Counted from the stretch's first letter, positions 47,371 through 56,384 are shown. The stretch is 64,000 nucleotides of DNA from DATLFA01 sp035525225 (GCA_035525225.1 DATLFA010000008.1:18818-82817), one strand, 5' to 3'. Program-made: numbers and translations. The notes: generated by a model from the sequence alone, not told the origin.

Positions 47371-47392
47371 AACAAGGCCCGGGGGCCTTGTT
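47371..47392. terminator. Hairpin AACAAGGCC-CGGG-GGCCTTGTT
   Basis: Perfect 9-bp arms with a 4-base loop, ending on the stop codon of the minus-strand deoxyribosyltransferase gene. It is likely that gene's terminator, although no T-run follows on that strand. Confidence 0.5.
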
Positions 47393-47826
47393 TATCTCCA
47401 GGCTCTGAGCAGGTCGCGCGCTTCCTCGATGGAGGCGACGATGCGGCCGACGTCCTCGATCGCGCCCTGGACGAAGAGGTTGACGCCCGTCGACTCGCCG
47501 CGCATGTCGCGGATGTCGGTGACGAGCCCGACGATGCCCTTCTTCGACGGATCCGACTGCATGAGCGCATGGAACATCCCGATCTCACACGCGGTGCCGT
47601 CGTCCACCGGCGGGCCGTCGAGGATCGCGAGCATGGCGTCGGCGCGCTCGATCCCCGGCCGGTCCTTCGCGAAAATCCACGCCGCGGTGACGGCGACGCC
47701 CGTCGCGAGCTCGTGCTCGTGCGGAACGAAGACCTCGAAGCCGTCGGCGCGCAGCGCGGCGGCGCACTCGTCGATGAAGGAGCGCTCGTACGGCGTGAAG
47801 AGCGGACCGGCGAAGTAGATCTTCAG
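47392..47826 (-). CDS. Nucleoside 2-deoxyribosyltransferase family protein, probable CTG start
   Basis: 144 residues. The conserved N-terminus of the family, (M)KIYFAGPLF, begins exactly at the CTG codon 47826 (LKIYFAGPLFTPYERSFIDECAAALRADGFEVFVPHE). Other motifs: FAKDRPGIERADAMLAILDGPPVDDGTACEIGMFHAL, containing the catalytic-Glu segment GTACEIG. The enzyme exchanges bases between deoxynucleosides. A -10 box TAGCGT ends 7 bases before this CTG, with TTGAAA 16 bases further up, so the mRNA should begin at or beside CTG. The in-frame TTG codons upstream would lie before the transcript start. Confidence 0.8.
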   Translation of the reverse strand: MKIYFAGPLFTPYERSFIDECAAALRADGFEVFVPHEHELATGVAVTAAWIFAKDRPGIERADAMLAILDGPPVDDGTACEIGMFHALMQSDPSKKGIVGLVTDIRDMRGESTGVNLFVQGAIEDVGRIVASIEEARDLLRAWR

Positions 47827-47833
47827 GACGCCG

Positions 47834-47839
47834 ACGCTA
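47834..47839 (-). promoter_or_regulatory. -10 box TAGCGT of the deoxyribosyltransferase gene
   Basis: Minus strand: TTGAAA (-35), 16 bases, TAGCGT, 7 bases, CTG start. It fits the leaderless pattern of the window. Confidence 0.5.
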
Positions 47840-47850
47840 CAGAGCTGCAA

Positions 47851-47866
47851 CCTGCTTTCAAGCAGG
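47851..47866. promoter_or_regulatory. Palindrome CCTGCTT-TC-AAGCAGG over the -35 region
   Basis: Perfect 7-bp arms overlapping the -35 element (TTGAAA on the minus strand) of the deoxyribosyltransferase promoter; outer TGCA halves extend it nearly symmetrically. Candidate operator. Confidence 0.45.
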
Positions 47867-48185
47867 TGCAACAGTCACAGTACGGGTAGAGCCACACGTC
47901 CCCGCCATGTCACAAACTCACCGGGCGCGTAATGCCCGGTAGGTGACCACGCTCTGCAAGCCGCCGACGCGCACAGATCATTCGATCTGCAACTGCCCCC
48001 AAACGCCGGCTCGGCGACGCGTCAACGAAGGCAGGTCGACCCGCAAATAGGGGCCGGAGGGCTCGCTGGTTAACTGCGGCAGATCGGTATCTGCTACACC
48101 TAGTCGGGGCTGATGACCCGGATCTCGTAGGCCGACGCCCACGCGTCCCGAGGCAACTCCCAACCCTGAAACTGAGGGCCGCTAA

Positions 48186-48470
48186 TCAGCAATTTGGATC
48201 GTGGGTCGGATCCAATGCACAGTCCCGACCCCAGTCCTCCGCTTGGTCTGCAATGACCAGGACCGAGGGTACGAGAAGGATGGCGACGATGCCGAGGGTC
48301 ATCGCGACGCTTCCGAGCTCGCTGCCCCCGTTGCGGCGGGTGTGCCAACCAAGCACAACGGCGACCGCGCCGAGAATCACTCCTGGCAGGATCAACCAGT
48401 AGACCCAAAGGGCGGCGAGCACCCCCAGCACCCCACACGCGAGGGCGATCGACTGTCTCTTGTGCTGCAT
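48186..48470 (-). CDS. Small two-helix membrane protein, DUF4190-like
   Basis: 94 residues from ATG 48470. RQSIALACGVLGVLAALWVYWLILPGVILGAVAVVLGWHTRRNGG and SVAMTLGIVAILLVPSVLVIAD form hydrophobic helices with the DUF4190 pattern (helix, G-H-x-R-R loop, helix), then an acidic, Cys-containing tail. Function unknown. It is the last gene before the left attachment-site copy. Confidence 0.6.
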   Translation of the reverse strand: MQHKRQSIALACGVLGVLAALWVYWLILPGVILGAVAVVLGWHTRRNGGSELGSVAMTLGIVAILLVPSVLVIADQAEDWGRDCALDPTHDPNC

Positions 48471-48690
48471 CTCGGTCCTCTGCTCCAATAGTGCGCTCAG
48501 AACTACAGACGAGTTCGTCCGGTCCCTGGGTGACACCCAAGCCCGAAGTCTTGCACCAAGCCAACACAGAGTGCCCTGGAGCAGGTGTGCCTGCCGCCAA
48601 GCGAAAAAATGCCCGTTCTGGATCACTCGCGCCAGTTGTCGGCTGGAAGTGTGCGCGGATGAACAACTTTCCTTGCTTGATCGGAGCGCT

Positions 48691-48768
48691 CGGTTCGAGT
48701 ACGGCTGTCAGGGTGGCGGGGGAGTGGAGCTAAGGAGAATCGAACTCCAGACCTCTTCGACGCCATGA
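48691..48768 (-). mobile_element. tRNA 3'-end fragment, attachment-site copy 1 (island left end)
   Basis: Read on the minus strand, it contains a variable loop and T arm (GAAGAGGTC, TGGAG-TTCGATT-CTCC) plus an acceptor-like end AGCTCCA, as in tRNA-Ala(GGC)-type genes; the 5' half of a tRNA is missing. It aligns without gaps to 63566-63643 with about six mismatches in 78. Such tRNA 3' remnants are left by tyrosine-recombinase elements. Confidence 0.7.
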
Positions 48769-48810
48769 CCCATGAGGGCCCGAGCGTCTCGCGACCCGGT
48801 CACAGCGATT

Positions 48811-48820
48811 CAGTATACTC
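48811..48820. promoter_or_regulatory. GAGTATACTC-type site 1
   Basis: CAGTATACTC, 38 bases before the acyl-CoA dehydrogenase ATG; 9 of 10 matches to the palindrome. TATACT inside it could also be a -10 element. Confidence 0.55.
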
Positions 48821-48857
48821 TACCCTCCCGCCCTCACGTCGCCTCGGAAGGTGTGCC

Positions 48858-49970
48858 ATGGTCTCTGAAGCTGTCGGTCTGGCTCGTCGCATCGCCGACG
48901 AGCGACTCGGGCCACTGGCCGCGCGACTGGACCGCGAGCAGTCCTTCTCGGACTCGCTTTGGAACGAGATCTTTGAGTTCGGACTTCCAGGCATCCCATT
49001 TGACACCGCGACCGGCGGAGCCGGCGGGACGTACCTCGAATACTGCGACGTCGTCGAGGCATTCACGCGACGGGCCGCCGTGTCGACGAGCTATCACGCA
49101 CCGGCTGTGCTCGTAGCGTCGGCGCTCGCCGAGTTCGCCCCGGCACTCGGAGAAGAGTTCACGCCGGACATCCTCGGGGGCCGCCGCAAGGCGTGCTGGG
49201 CGTTCACCGAGCCGCAGACCGGATCGGATCCCAAGCAGATCACCACAACTGCGGTTCTCCAGGGTGACACCTGGGTGCTGAACGGCGAGAAGACGTTCAT
49301 CACGCTGGCCTCCGTCGCTGACCTCGCGCTCGTCTTTGCGCGGGGTGATGGTGGGCGCTTGAACGCGATCCTCGTCGACACCGCGCAGCCAGGATGGCAG
49401 CCCGGTCCTCCGATGCGGTTCATGGCGTTCGGGGGTGCCGCGACGGGTCCTGTGCACCTCGACGACGTTGTCGCGCCTGCGAACCGCCTCGTCGGCGCGG
49501 TTGGTGAAGGATTCGAGATCCTTCTGCGGGTCGAGGCAGCTGGCAAGATCCGCGCCGCTGCGACATGTGTCGGCATCGCGCAACGGGCCGAGGAGCTCGC
49601 GGTGGCGTACGCGCAGCAACGCACGCACCGCGGCAGCCCGATCGGAACGAAATTCGAGTCGATTCAGTGGCTGCTCGGCGAGATCGGAGCGTCAGTCGAG
49701 GCGGCGCGGGCCCTGACACGCGAGGCGGCGCGAAACCATGACTGCGGGAACGACGTGCACCGTATCGCCGCGGCGGCGCGGCTGATTGCAGCTCGTACGG
49801 CGCGCGTCGTGACCAGCGATGCCCTTCAGGTCTTTGGCTCTTACGGGGTTCTCGAAGACTCCGAGATAGCGCGCCTCTACCGTGAGGGGAAGTTCTTCGA
49901 AGTGGGTCAAGGCGTCGTGGAGATCCAACGTCGCATCATCGCTCGCGGTCTGCTCTCCGAAGCCGAGTGA
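48858..49970 (+). CDS. Acyl-CoA dehydrogenase family protein
   Basis: 370 residues from ATG 48858 with GGAAGG upstream. ACAD fold: LPGIPFDTATGGAGGTYLEYCDVVEAFTRR, CWAFTEPQTGSDPKQITTTAVLQGDTWVLNGEKTFITLASVADLALVFAR (FAD-binding middle domain) and DALQVFGSYGVLEDSEIARLYREGKFFEVGQGVVEIQRRIIAR. First gene inside the island, behind a GAGTATACTC-type site, so it probably belongs to the same regulon as the ligases further on. Confidence 0.88.
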   Translation: MVSEAVGLARRIADERLGPLAARLDREQSFSDSLWNEIFEFGLPGIPFDTATGGAGGTYLEYCDVVEAFTRRAAVSTSYHAPAVLVASALAEFAPALGEEFTPDILGGRRKACWAFTEPQTGSDPKQITTTAVLQGDTWVLNGEKTFITLASVADLALVFARGDGGRLNAILVDTAQPGWQPGPPMRFMAFGGAATGPVHLDDVVAPANRLVGAVGEGFEILLRVEAAGKIRAAATCVGIAQRAEELAVAYAQQRTHRGSPIGTKFESIQWLLGEIGASVEAARALTREAARNHDCGNDVHRIAAAARLIAARTARVVTSDALQVFGSYGVLEDSEIARLYREGKFFEVGQGVVEIQRRIIARGLLSEAE

Positions 49971-49980
49971 TCCGGGCGCT

Positions 49981-50430
49981 TCAGAGGTTGCTGTCATGCG
50001 GTGGCCACGGACGAATCCAGTCGTCGGGCCCGTTGTCGCCCAGGAAGCGGACGCACCTGCTCGAGAACCGCCACCCGTCGCTGGTGGCGACGATGCTGTC
50101 GAACAGCCGGCCTGCGAATAGGCATTCGTTGTGGCCATCGCGCTGCGCGATGTACTGGAAATCCGAGCTTGCCTTGATCGATCCTTCACCATCCGCGAGC
50201 GCGATCGTATTCGCCATCGCGTGCAGTCCGGGGCCGGCGGGCCGGGCACGGTTTCCCGAGCCGATGCCGCGCTGAATGGCGTCGCGTCCTTCGTAGATCT
50301 TTCCTCGCCAGTCGAAGCGGGCACCCTCGACGAACAGCAGGATCCAGTCGTCGTAGCGGCGGTCATCCCACAGCAGGGCATACCGCGCCGTGAGGGTGCT
50401 GGCGATGGCGTGCGCGGAGTCGAGAACCAT
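49981..50430 (-). CDS. NTF2/SnoaL-like protein
   Basis: 149 residues from ATG 50430. IASTLTARYALLWDDRRYDDWILLFVEGARFDWRGKIYEGRDAIQRGI is the usual NTF2-like cone-fold start (as in SnoaL-4 proteins and ring-hydroxylating dioxygenase beta-like proteins). Last gene of a minus-strand run of ligase, LLM oxidoreductase and amidohydrolase. The 8-base gap to the GAGTATACTC-type site suggests its own start of transcription. Confidence 0.78.
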   Translation of the reverse strand: MVLDSAHAIASTLTARYALLWDDRRYDDWILLFVEGARFDWRGKIYEGRDAIQRGIGSGNRARPAGPGLHAMANTIALADGEGSIKASSDFQYIAQRDGHNECLFAGRLFDSIVATSDGWRFSSRCVRFLGDNGPDDWIRPWPPHDSNL

Positions 50431-50437
50431 GCAGGTA

Positions 50438-50447
50438 GAGTATCCTC
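50438..50447. promoter_or_regulatory. GAGTATACTC-type site 2
   Basis: GAGTATCCTC, 7 bases upstream of the NTF2-like start (minus strand). It overlaps the likely leaderless -10 region. Confidence 0.5.
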
Positions 50448-50484
50448 ATCTTGGCCACCGCTGCCCAAAGGCCGCCGGGCATGG

Positions 50485-51374
50485 CTATATCGGCAGTCCG
50501 ACCAGGCGCGCAAGATCATGCGCGACACGTCGTCGGTGAGAGATGGCGGCAGTTCCGCGATGTACGCGCGTGGTTCTTCGAGGCCCTCGGAATGGGGCCA
50601 GTCCGAGCCGAAGATGATGCCGTCGGCGCCGAGCAGCTCGATCAACTGCTCATGGTCCTCCTCGTGGTACGGCGACACCAGGGCGTGCTCGCGCAGCGTG
50701 TCGCTCGGTCGGCCCGCGGGCTTGCCGCCGATCCAGAGTCCATGACGACCCATACCCTTCATCATGTCGAGCCGCTTCCGTAGATCAGCGCCGCCAGGGC
50801 GTCCATGATGGGCCGATCCCCGCAGAACATCGCCCATTGGAACGCGGATTGACGATGCGAGCTCGGGTTGGGCAGTTCGCCCCAGTGCACCGACATCAAC
50901 TCGTGGTAGCCCGACTCGGAAAGGTGGAAGACGATCGGCACGCCGGCCTCCTCGGCGCGTGCCCAGAACGGGTCGAACAACGGATCAGCAAGGCTGCGGC
51001 CATTGACCGGGGTAGGCCGAAGGTGCACGAGGACGCGCATCGCGCCCCAGCCCTGCGCGTCCATTCGCTCGAGGCGCGCGCCGCGGTCCACGAACTCCGG
51101 GGCCGTCGCCGCGAACGGACGCTCACCGGAGTCGCCCCCGCCGCGCATCATCCGGGCCAACGCGCCGGGGACCGGAGCGGTCTCGGATGGGGGCCCGCGG
51201 CAGGAAGGTGAACGGTTGGCCGCCGATGAGGAGTTGGTCGTGACCGGACTCTGGATCGATCCCCACCTCGATAGCGCGGTCGCGATACTTGGGCTCGATG
51301 TGGCGAGTGAACGCGTCCCGTGTTTCGTAGTAGTGGATGTCTGCGTCGAACAGCTGGTACTCGACCGTGCGCAT
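50485..51374 (-). pseudogene. Amidohydrolase-2 family metal-dependent hydrolase, multiply broken
   Basis: From ATG 51374 (preceded by GAGGAGGAAACT) the frame gives EYQLFDADIHYYETRDAFTRHIEPKYRD (metal DxH motif DADIH). Near 51190 the frame shifts and continues ETAPVPGALARMMRGGG...VLVHLRPTPVNGRSLADPLFDPFWARAEEAGVPIVFHLSESG. Near 50780 a deletion removes the segment expected before KRLDMMKGMGRHGLWIGG, and the frame changes again; it goes on through YHEEDHEQLIELLGADGIIFGSDWPHSEG. A last shift gives LARLVGLPI-stop at 50485. The gene is dead or badly sequenced. Confidence 0.7.
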
Positions 51375-51384
51375 AGTTTCCTCC

Positions 51385-52416
51385 TCAGCCCGTGGATTCC
51401 GAGACCGCAGCGACGAACACATCCCAGTCGTGCTCGCTCATGAAGCGATCGCCGCCGCGATACAAACCGATTTGGTCGAGCAAGCCGTCGTAGCGCCTCG
51501 CCAGCGTTGTGCCGAGCTCCTTCGCGTCTGCGATGGTGACGAAGGCCCCCAACATGGTTGCGGGCACATGCTTGCCCAATTCGGACCAACGGCCGGCGCG
51601 CGTCAACTCGCGGAGCGTGTCGTGCACGCCGTCCCAACCGCCGTGCTCGAGAACGGACCGGTACGACGGCGTCGAGGCGTAGAAGCCGAGGTGCTGCGCA
51701 AAGTGCCCGCGTAACTCTGCTGCTTCGCGTTCGTCGTGCGCTACGCCGGCGAACACCGGGGAGCTCGTGCGGGGCAGAACCTCTCGTCCGGCGAGTTGGA
51801 CACCTTCCCTGATTGCAGGAAGGAACGCGGAACGCAGGTAGTCCACGGTGTGAAACGAATGCACGTGGACACCGTCGGCAACCTCGCCGCACAGTCGCGC
51901 CATCGATGTGCCGACGGCGGCGAGCCAAATCGGGATGGGCGCGACCGACACGGGCAGCGGACCGGGTTCGAACTCGGGGTTCGACAAGGTGAACTGGTAG
52001 TAGCGACCGCGGTACGACGCGCCAGTCTGTCGCTGCCAATGCGACCAGATCTGCCCCAACACCTCCACGTACTCGCGCATCGGTGCCAAGCTGCCGGGCC
52101 ACCGCGTGCCGTAGCGGCGTTCGACGTGCGGACGAACCTGTGTGCCGAGCCCCAGGATGAAGCGACCATTGCTTCGGCGTTGCAGGTCCCATGCGGCGAG
52201 CGCCGTCGCCATGGGCGTCCGCGCGTACGACACCGCGATTCCGGTGCCGACCGGAACGTCTTGTGTCGCGGCGATCGCCTCGTGCGCGAGAAGGAAGGGA
52301 TCGTGGCCGGCCTCCGAGGACCAAAGCGCAGCCATGGACAATCGCTCCGCTCGCCGTCCAAGTCGAGCAATGTCGGCGGGGTCCGTCGCGGCGCCGAGGC
52401 GAAGATCAACATGCAC
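51385..52416 (-). CDS. LLM-class F420-dependent oxidoreductase
   Basis: 343 residues from GTG 52416, which overlaps the upstream ligase stop by 11 bases. Luciferase-like barrel: ARLGRRAERLSMAALWSSEAGHDPFLLAHEAIAATQDVPVGTGIAVSYARTPMATALAAWDLQRRSNGRFILGLGTQVRPHVERRYGTRWPGSLAPMREYVEVLGQIW is characteristic of the TIGR03617-type F420 group of actinobacteria. Its role in the island pathway is unknown. The stop lies 11 bases from the amidohydrolase ATG, so one operon is likely. Confidence 0.84.
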   Translation of the reverse strand: MHVDLRLGAATDPADIARLGRRAERLSMAALWSSEAGHDPFLLAHEAIAATQDVPVGTGIAVSYARTPMATALAAWDLQRRSNGRFILGLGTQVRPHVERRYGTRWPGSLAPMREYVEVLGQIWSHWQRQTGASYRGRYYQFTLSNPEFEPGPLPVSVAPIPIWLAAVGTSMARLCGEVADGVHVHSFHTVDYLRSAFLPAIREGVQLAGREVLPRTSSPVFAGVAHDEREAAELRGHFAQHLGFYASTPSYRSVLEHGGWDGVHDTLRELTRAGRWSELGKHVPATMLGAFVTIADAKELGTTLARRYDGLLDQIGLYRGGDRFMSEHDWDVFVAAVSESTG

Positions 52417-54052
52417 TGGTCGCTCCGGGTGGCCGATTCGTCGCGGGTCGCCGTGAGTCGCGCCCACCGGACGCGCGTGACAAAGATGAACGCAGTTCGT
52501 GCTTTTTGACTTTGCCCGCAGCGGTTCGCGGGAACTCGTCGACCACGAAAAGGCGCTCCGGGGTTTTCTGACGCGCCATACCAGAGGTGCGGAATAGCTC
52601 CTGTACGTCGTGGAGGGCGATCGACGCGCCGGGGCGCAGGATGACGAACGCGCCGACACGCTCGCCGTATCTGTCGTCCGGCACCGCTACCACCGCGGCC
52701 TCAGCGATGGCGTCATGGCGCGCGAGCACAGCCTCTACCTCCGAAGACGAGATGTTCTCACCACCGCGGATGATCACGTCCTTCTTCCGGTCGGTGATCG
52801 TGAGTCGTCCGGAATCGAGCGTGCCGATGTCACCGGTACGGAACCAGCCGTCTTCGGTGAAGGCGTCGTTGTCGTACGTCGGGTTCGAGTAGCCGAGGAA
52901 CTGGTCGGGTCCGATGATGAGCACCTCGCCGTCGTCTGCAATACGAACGTCGTTTCCCGGCAGAGCGGACCCGTCGCTATACGCCCGCTCGGATATCGGC
53001 GCGTCGCTCGGCGAAGCCGTAACCGTGGGTTGCTCGCTCGACCCGTAGCACCTTGCGACGCTCCATCCGCATGAGTCGGCCCGTTCCACGAGGGTGGGTG
53101 GCACCCCGGCGCCCCCCGTGACGATGTGACGCAGCCCCACGCGAGAGGCACGTTCGTCGCCGAGCTCATCGAGGAGGCTCGCGATGTGGAAGGGCGTGCC
53201 CGACATCGCGGTGACGCCGAATTCTTCGATGGCAGCTGCGGCGCCCCGCGGGTTCCAGCGGTCCATGAGGATCGTCGTGAACCCGTGGACGAACGGGCCG
53301 AGCAACGCCGTAAGACCAGCGATGTGACCCGCGGGGAAGGGTTGGAAGTTCACCGTGTCTGCTTCACCCTGAGGCGGCGTCGGTGAGGTCCGCAACTCGG
53401 TCAGAAACGAGTTGTGCGAATGCTGCACGCCTTTGGGCTCCGCGGTCGTCCCCGACGTGTAGAGCAGGACGCACCGTTCGTCAGGTCCAACACTCGAATC
53501 GTCGACGCGCGCAGCGTTGGCGCGCATCAGATCGCCGAACCGAAGCGCGCCGTGCGGGGCGCGATCACCGACGACGATGACGTGTTCCAGCCCTGCGGGG
53601 CGGACCATCGATTCGAGACGCTCGAGGTAGTCGATCGAGCCCCAGACATCGGGAAGGATCAACGCCTTCGCATTCGCCTGCGCCACGATGAAGCCCGTCT
53701 CGGCAGGTCCGTAGATGTGGACGATCGGCAGGATCGTCGCACCGAGGCGGGCGATCGCGGCGTATGTGACGAGGGCTTCGGGCCAGTTCGGGAGTTGTAC
53801 CGCCACGACGTCGGTGGCGCGGACGCCGCGTTGGTGAAGCGCGGCAGCGAGGCGCTCGGCGTCGGCGAGCGCAGTCATGAGCGTCAGCTCTCGCCGACCG
53901 GACTCGGTTTCGAAGATGATTCGGGTGTTCGGGCGCGCCGTAGAGCCGGTGGACAGCACGTCGAAAAGCGTCTGCTCGCCATACCATCCTTCGGCGTACC
54001 AACGTTGCGTCAGTTCCTGCCGCGCGCTGACGTGGCGCTGGATCGCACTCAT
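52406..54052 (-). CDS. Acyl-CoA synthetase (ANL/AMP-binding family)
   Basis: 548 residues from ATG 54052 with GGAGGGGT upstream. Motifs: A3/P-loop CVLLYTSGTTAEPKGVQHSH, A5 CYGSSEQPTVT, A7 DGWFRTGDIGTLDSGRLTITDRKKDVIIRGGENISSSEVEAVLARH, A10 FPRTAAGKVKK with the catalytic Lys. It activates a carboxylic acid to the acyl-CoA. First gene of the minus-strand operon continuing with the LLM enzyme, amidohydrolase and perhaps NTF2-like gene. Confidence 0.9.
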   Translation of the reverse strand: MSAIQRHVSARQELTQRWYAEGWYGEQTLFDVLSTGSTARPNTRIIFETESGRRELTLMTALADAERLAAALHQRGVRATDVVAVQLPNWPEALVTYAAIARLGATILPIVHIYGPAETGFIVAQANAKALILPDVWGSIDYLERLESMVRPAGLEHVIVVGDRAPHGALRFGDLMRANAARVDDSSVGPDERCVLLYTSGTTAEPKGVQHSHNSFLTELRTSPTPPQGEADTVNFQPFPAGHIAGLTALLGPFVHGFTTILMDRWNPRGAAAAIEEFGVTAMSGTPFHIASLLDELGDERASRVGLRHIVTGGAGVPPTLVERADSCGWSVARCYGSSEQPTVTASPSDAPISERAYSDGSALPGNDVRIADDGEVLIIGPDQFLGYSNPTYDNDAFTEDGWFRTGDIGTLDSGRLTITDRKKDVIIRGGENISSSEVEAVLARHDAIAEAAVVAVPDDRYGERVGAFVILRPGASIALHDVQELFRTSGMARQKTPERLFVVDEFPRTAAGKVKKHELRSSLSRASGGRDSRRPATNRPPGATSAC

Positions 54053-54215
54053 TGGTAGACCCCTCCGCACGAAACTCGGAGACCGGTGCCCGAGGGTCGC
54101 GTTGAGCTCCGCGCAGCCGCAGCGGGCGAACCGTGATCGTAGCGTCCATGTCCTCGGCCACGCGGTCGATGAACTCCGTTGCATCCTGACACCGAGAAAC
54201 TCGGGCGAAAAATTA

Positions 54216-54225
54216 GAGTATCCTC
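54216..54225. promoter_or_regulatory. GAGTATACTC-type site 3
   Basis: GAGTATCCTC in the divergent region between the ligase operon (minus, start 54052) and the amidohydrolase gene (plus, start 54308). Confidence 0.55.
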
Positions 54226-54307
54226 AAAGCGAGGGATCACCGCCCGCAGACGGGCGAGCGACTTTGCAGACAGCGTCGTTTGCGGCCGGCTCGGGATGGA
54301 GGACAGC

Positions 54308-55400
54308 ATGAACGCCAGCACCCTCGCCAAGATCTCGTCGGACGCGCACGTTGACGAGCCGCACGATCTCTGGTTCGAGCGCATGGACAAGTCCATGCGC
54401 GATCGCGCCCCGCGGTGGATCCAGGCCAACAGCGATGGTGGCTGGAGTCTCGTCGTCGACAACAACGAGATCGGCTGGTCCGGCATGACCGCGGACGACG
54501 CGCAGGCCAAGGAGGATGAGCGCATCGCCGCAGTCTCGCCCGACGTGCGGCTCGAGATGATGCGCACCGACAACGTGAACGCCGAGATGATCTACCCGAC
54601 GATCGGCCTGTACGCGTGGAACATCGCCGATCCCGAGGTGGGTCGCGCGTCCTGCGCCATCTACAACGACTGGATTCTCGAGCGCCTTGGCGGCAGCCCG
54701 AGACTGAAAGTGGCGGCGATGGTCCCGACGTGGAGCATCGAGATGGCATTGGCAGAGGTCCAACGGCTTGGCGCCGAGCCGTCGGTCGGCGGGCTGCTAC
54801 TGCCGCTCGTCGGTACCCCCGAGTGGAACATGCCCGATTGGGAGCCGCTCTGGGGCGCGATCGCCGAGACCGGCAAGCCGGCGGTGATGCACCAGGGCAC
54901 CGGGCACGACATGATCTTCTACCGTGGCTGGGGAAGCCCGACGGTCAACCTGCTCGCGACGCAGTCGATGGCCCCGCGCGCGGCAGCCCTCCTCGCGTGC
55001 AGCGGCGTGCTCGAGCGCTCGCCGACGCTGCACGTCGTACTCGTCGAGGTCAACGCCGGTTGGATCGCGTGGACCAATAGCACCCTCGACGAGTACTACG
55101 GGGCGCATCGCCACTGGACGAAGCCGAAGCTCAGTGAGAAGCCGAGCCACTACATCAAGAACCAGGTGCACGCTACATTCCAGGACGACCCTGTCGCGCT
55201 CCACAACATCGCGATCACTGGCTCCGCATGCCTGTTGTGGGGCAACGACTACGCACCCCGAGAGCACCTATCCCAACTCCGACAAGATCCTCGACAACCT
55301 GTTGAAGGACGTTGAGCTTGCGGACGCAATCGCCGTTACCAGTGGCAACGCGGCCCAGCTCTTCGCGTTCGACGATGCCGTGCTGACGTCGAAGCCGTGA
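54308..55400 (+). pseudogene. Amidohydrolase-2 family protein, frameshifted near its end
   Basis: ATG 54308 with GGAGGACAG is the start. ISSDAHVDEPHDLWFERMDKSMRDRAPRW (metal DxH variant DAHVDEP), NAEMIYPTIGLYAWNI, PDWEPLWGAIAETGKPAVMHQGTGHDMIFYRGWGSPTVNLLATQSMAPRAAALLACSGVLERSPTLHVVLVEVNAGWIAW. Near 55247 (after LLWGNDY) the frame is lost; the true end HPESTYPNSDKILDNLLKDVELADAIAVTSGNAAQLFAF follows in the +2 frame to 55400. Two missing bases would restore YPHPEST. The lesion removes the final metal-site Asp context, so the product is probably non-functional unless it is a sequencing error. Confidence 0.75.
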
Positions 55401-55413
55401 CGGTTCGACGATC

Positions 55414-56181
55414 TCAGCGCAGCCAGGGCCCGATCGCTTGGAGATGTCGCAGCATCCGTCGTTGCGCGAGCGCCGAGTCCCCAGCGATGACCGCATCGAC
55501 GATTCGGGCATGAACGAGATGCGCCTCGGCGTCGCGATCCTCGGGACGCTCGTCGGCAGGATAGGCGTGCTCGCCTGTCAGACGGGTCAGGACCTTTACG
55601 AACAACTCCATCACCGGATCACCGGTGATCTCGGCGAGTGCGATATGCAGATCGTGTGAGTGGGCCGCGAACTGCTCTGCGCGCACCGATCCCTCGTGTC
55701 GGAGGATTGCTCGCAGACGCTCCACGCCGGCCTCGTCGATGCGCTCCGTGGCCAGCTCGACGCATTTCATTTCGAGCGCAATGCGGGTCTCTAGTAGGTG
55801 GCTCGGCTGAACTCTGCTGTACTCGAGGTAGAGCGCGACGGCGTTCGTCACCGACGATCCATCGGGCGCCTCGACCACGAGTCCGCCTCCCGGGCCACGC
55901 CGCATGCGCGCAACCATTTGATGCTCGAGCAGCCTCACGGCCTCCCGAAAGACCGCCCGACTGACCTCATAGCGATCGAGGAGTTCGGCTTCCGAGCCGA
56001 GCACTCGGCCGATTGGCCATCCCAGATCGATGATCTCCTGCTCGATCCGACCGGCAAGGGCCTCGCCGGTTTTGGAGCGATCACCTCCGGGGTCCGAACC
56101 GTTGATGATGCTCCGTTGCAACATGCCGCCAGAATCGGCGGCTCGCTCTGGCTGTGCCACTTGTCGTACCTTCCGCGTCAC
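55414..56181 (-). CDS. FadR-type GntR transcriptional regulator
   Basis: 255 residues from GTG 56181 (start uncertain; later in-frame GTG/ATG codons exist). Winged helix: GEALAGRIEQEIIDLGWPIGRVLGSEAELLDRYEVSRAVFREAVRLLEHQMVARMRRGPGGGLVV. The C-terminal FCD domain contains Asp/His ligands of a metal-carboxylate pocket (HSHDLHIALAEITGDPVMELF). FCD regulators sense carboxylates or acyl-CoAs. It is the only regulator in the island, so it is the natural reader of the GAGTATACTC-type sites. Confidence 0.85.
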   Translation of the reverse strand: MTRKVRQVAQPERAADSGGMLQRSIINGSDPGGDRSKTGEALAGRIEQEIIDLGWPIGRVLGSEAELLDRYEVSRAVFREAVRLLEHQMVARMRRGPGGGLVVEAPDGSSVTNAVALYLEYSRVQPSHLLETRIALEMKCVELATERIDEAGVERLRAILRHEGSVRAEQFAAHSHDLHIALAEITGDPVMELFVKVLTRLTGEHAYPADERPEDRDAEAHLVHARIVDAVIAGDSALAQRRMLRHLQAIGPWLR

Positions 56182-56246
56182 AAGACCCTCGAGGCGCGGC
56201 CGGCGCGCTGCCTGTGCGCAAGTTGAACCCAGCCACTCGGAGCAAA

Positions 56247-56261
56247 GAGTATACTGTACTC
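56247..56261. promoter_or_regulatory. GAGTATACTC-type site 4
   Basis: GAGTATACTG followed by TACTC, giving also the inverted pair GAGTA-TACTG-TACTC. It lies between the GntR gene (minus) and the second ligase (plus), so it could also autoregulate gntR. Confidence 0.55.
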
Positions 56262-56384
56262 GCCGGAGATGCGTAATGCCCACGAATTCAATCGGTACGT
56301 CGCGCCGGAAAAGGTTCGGGAAACGCAGTCGCGTTTTTTCTAGTGCGCTTCGGCGTCTCCGATGTGCCAAGGGGGTCGACCACT

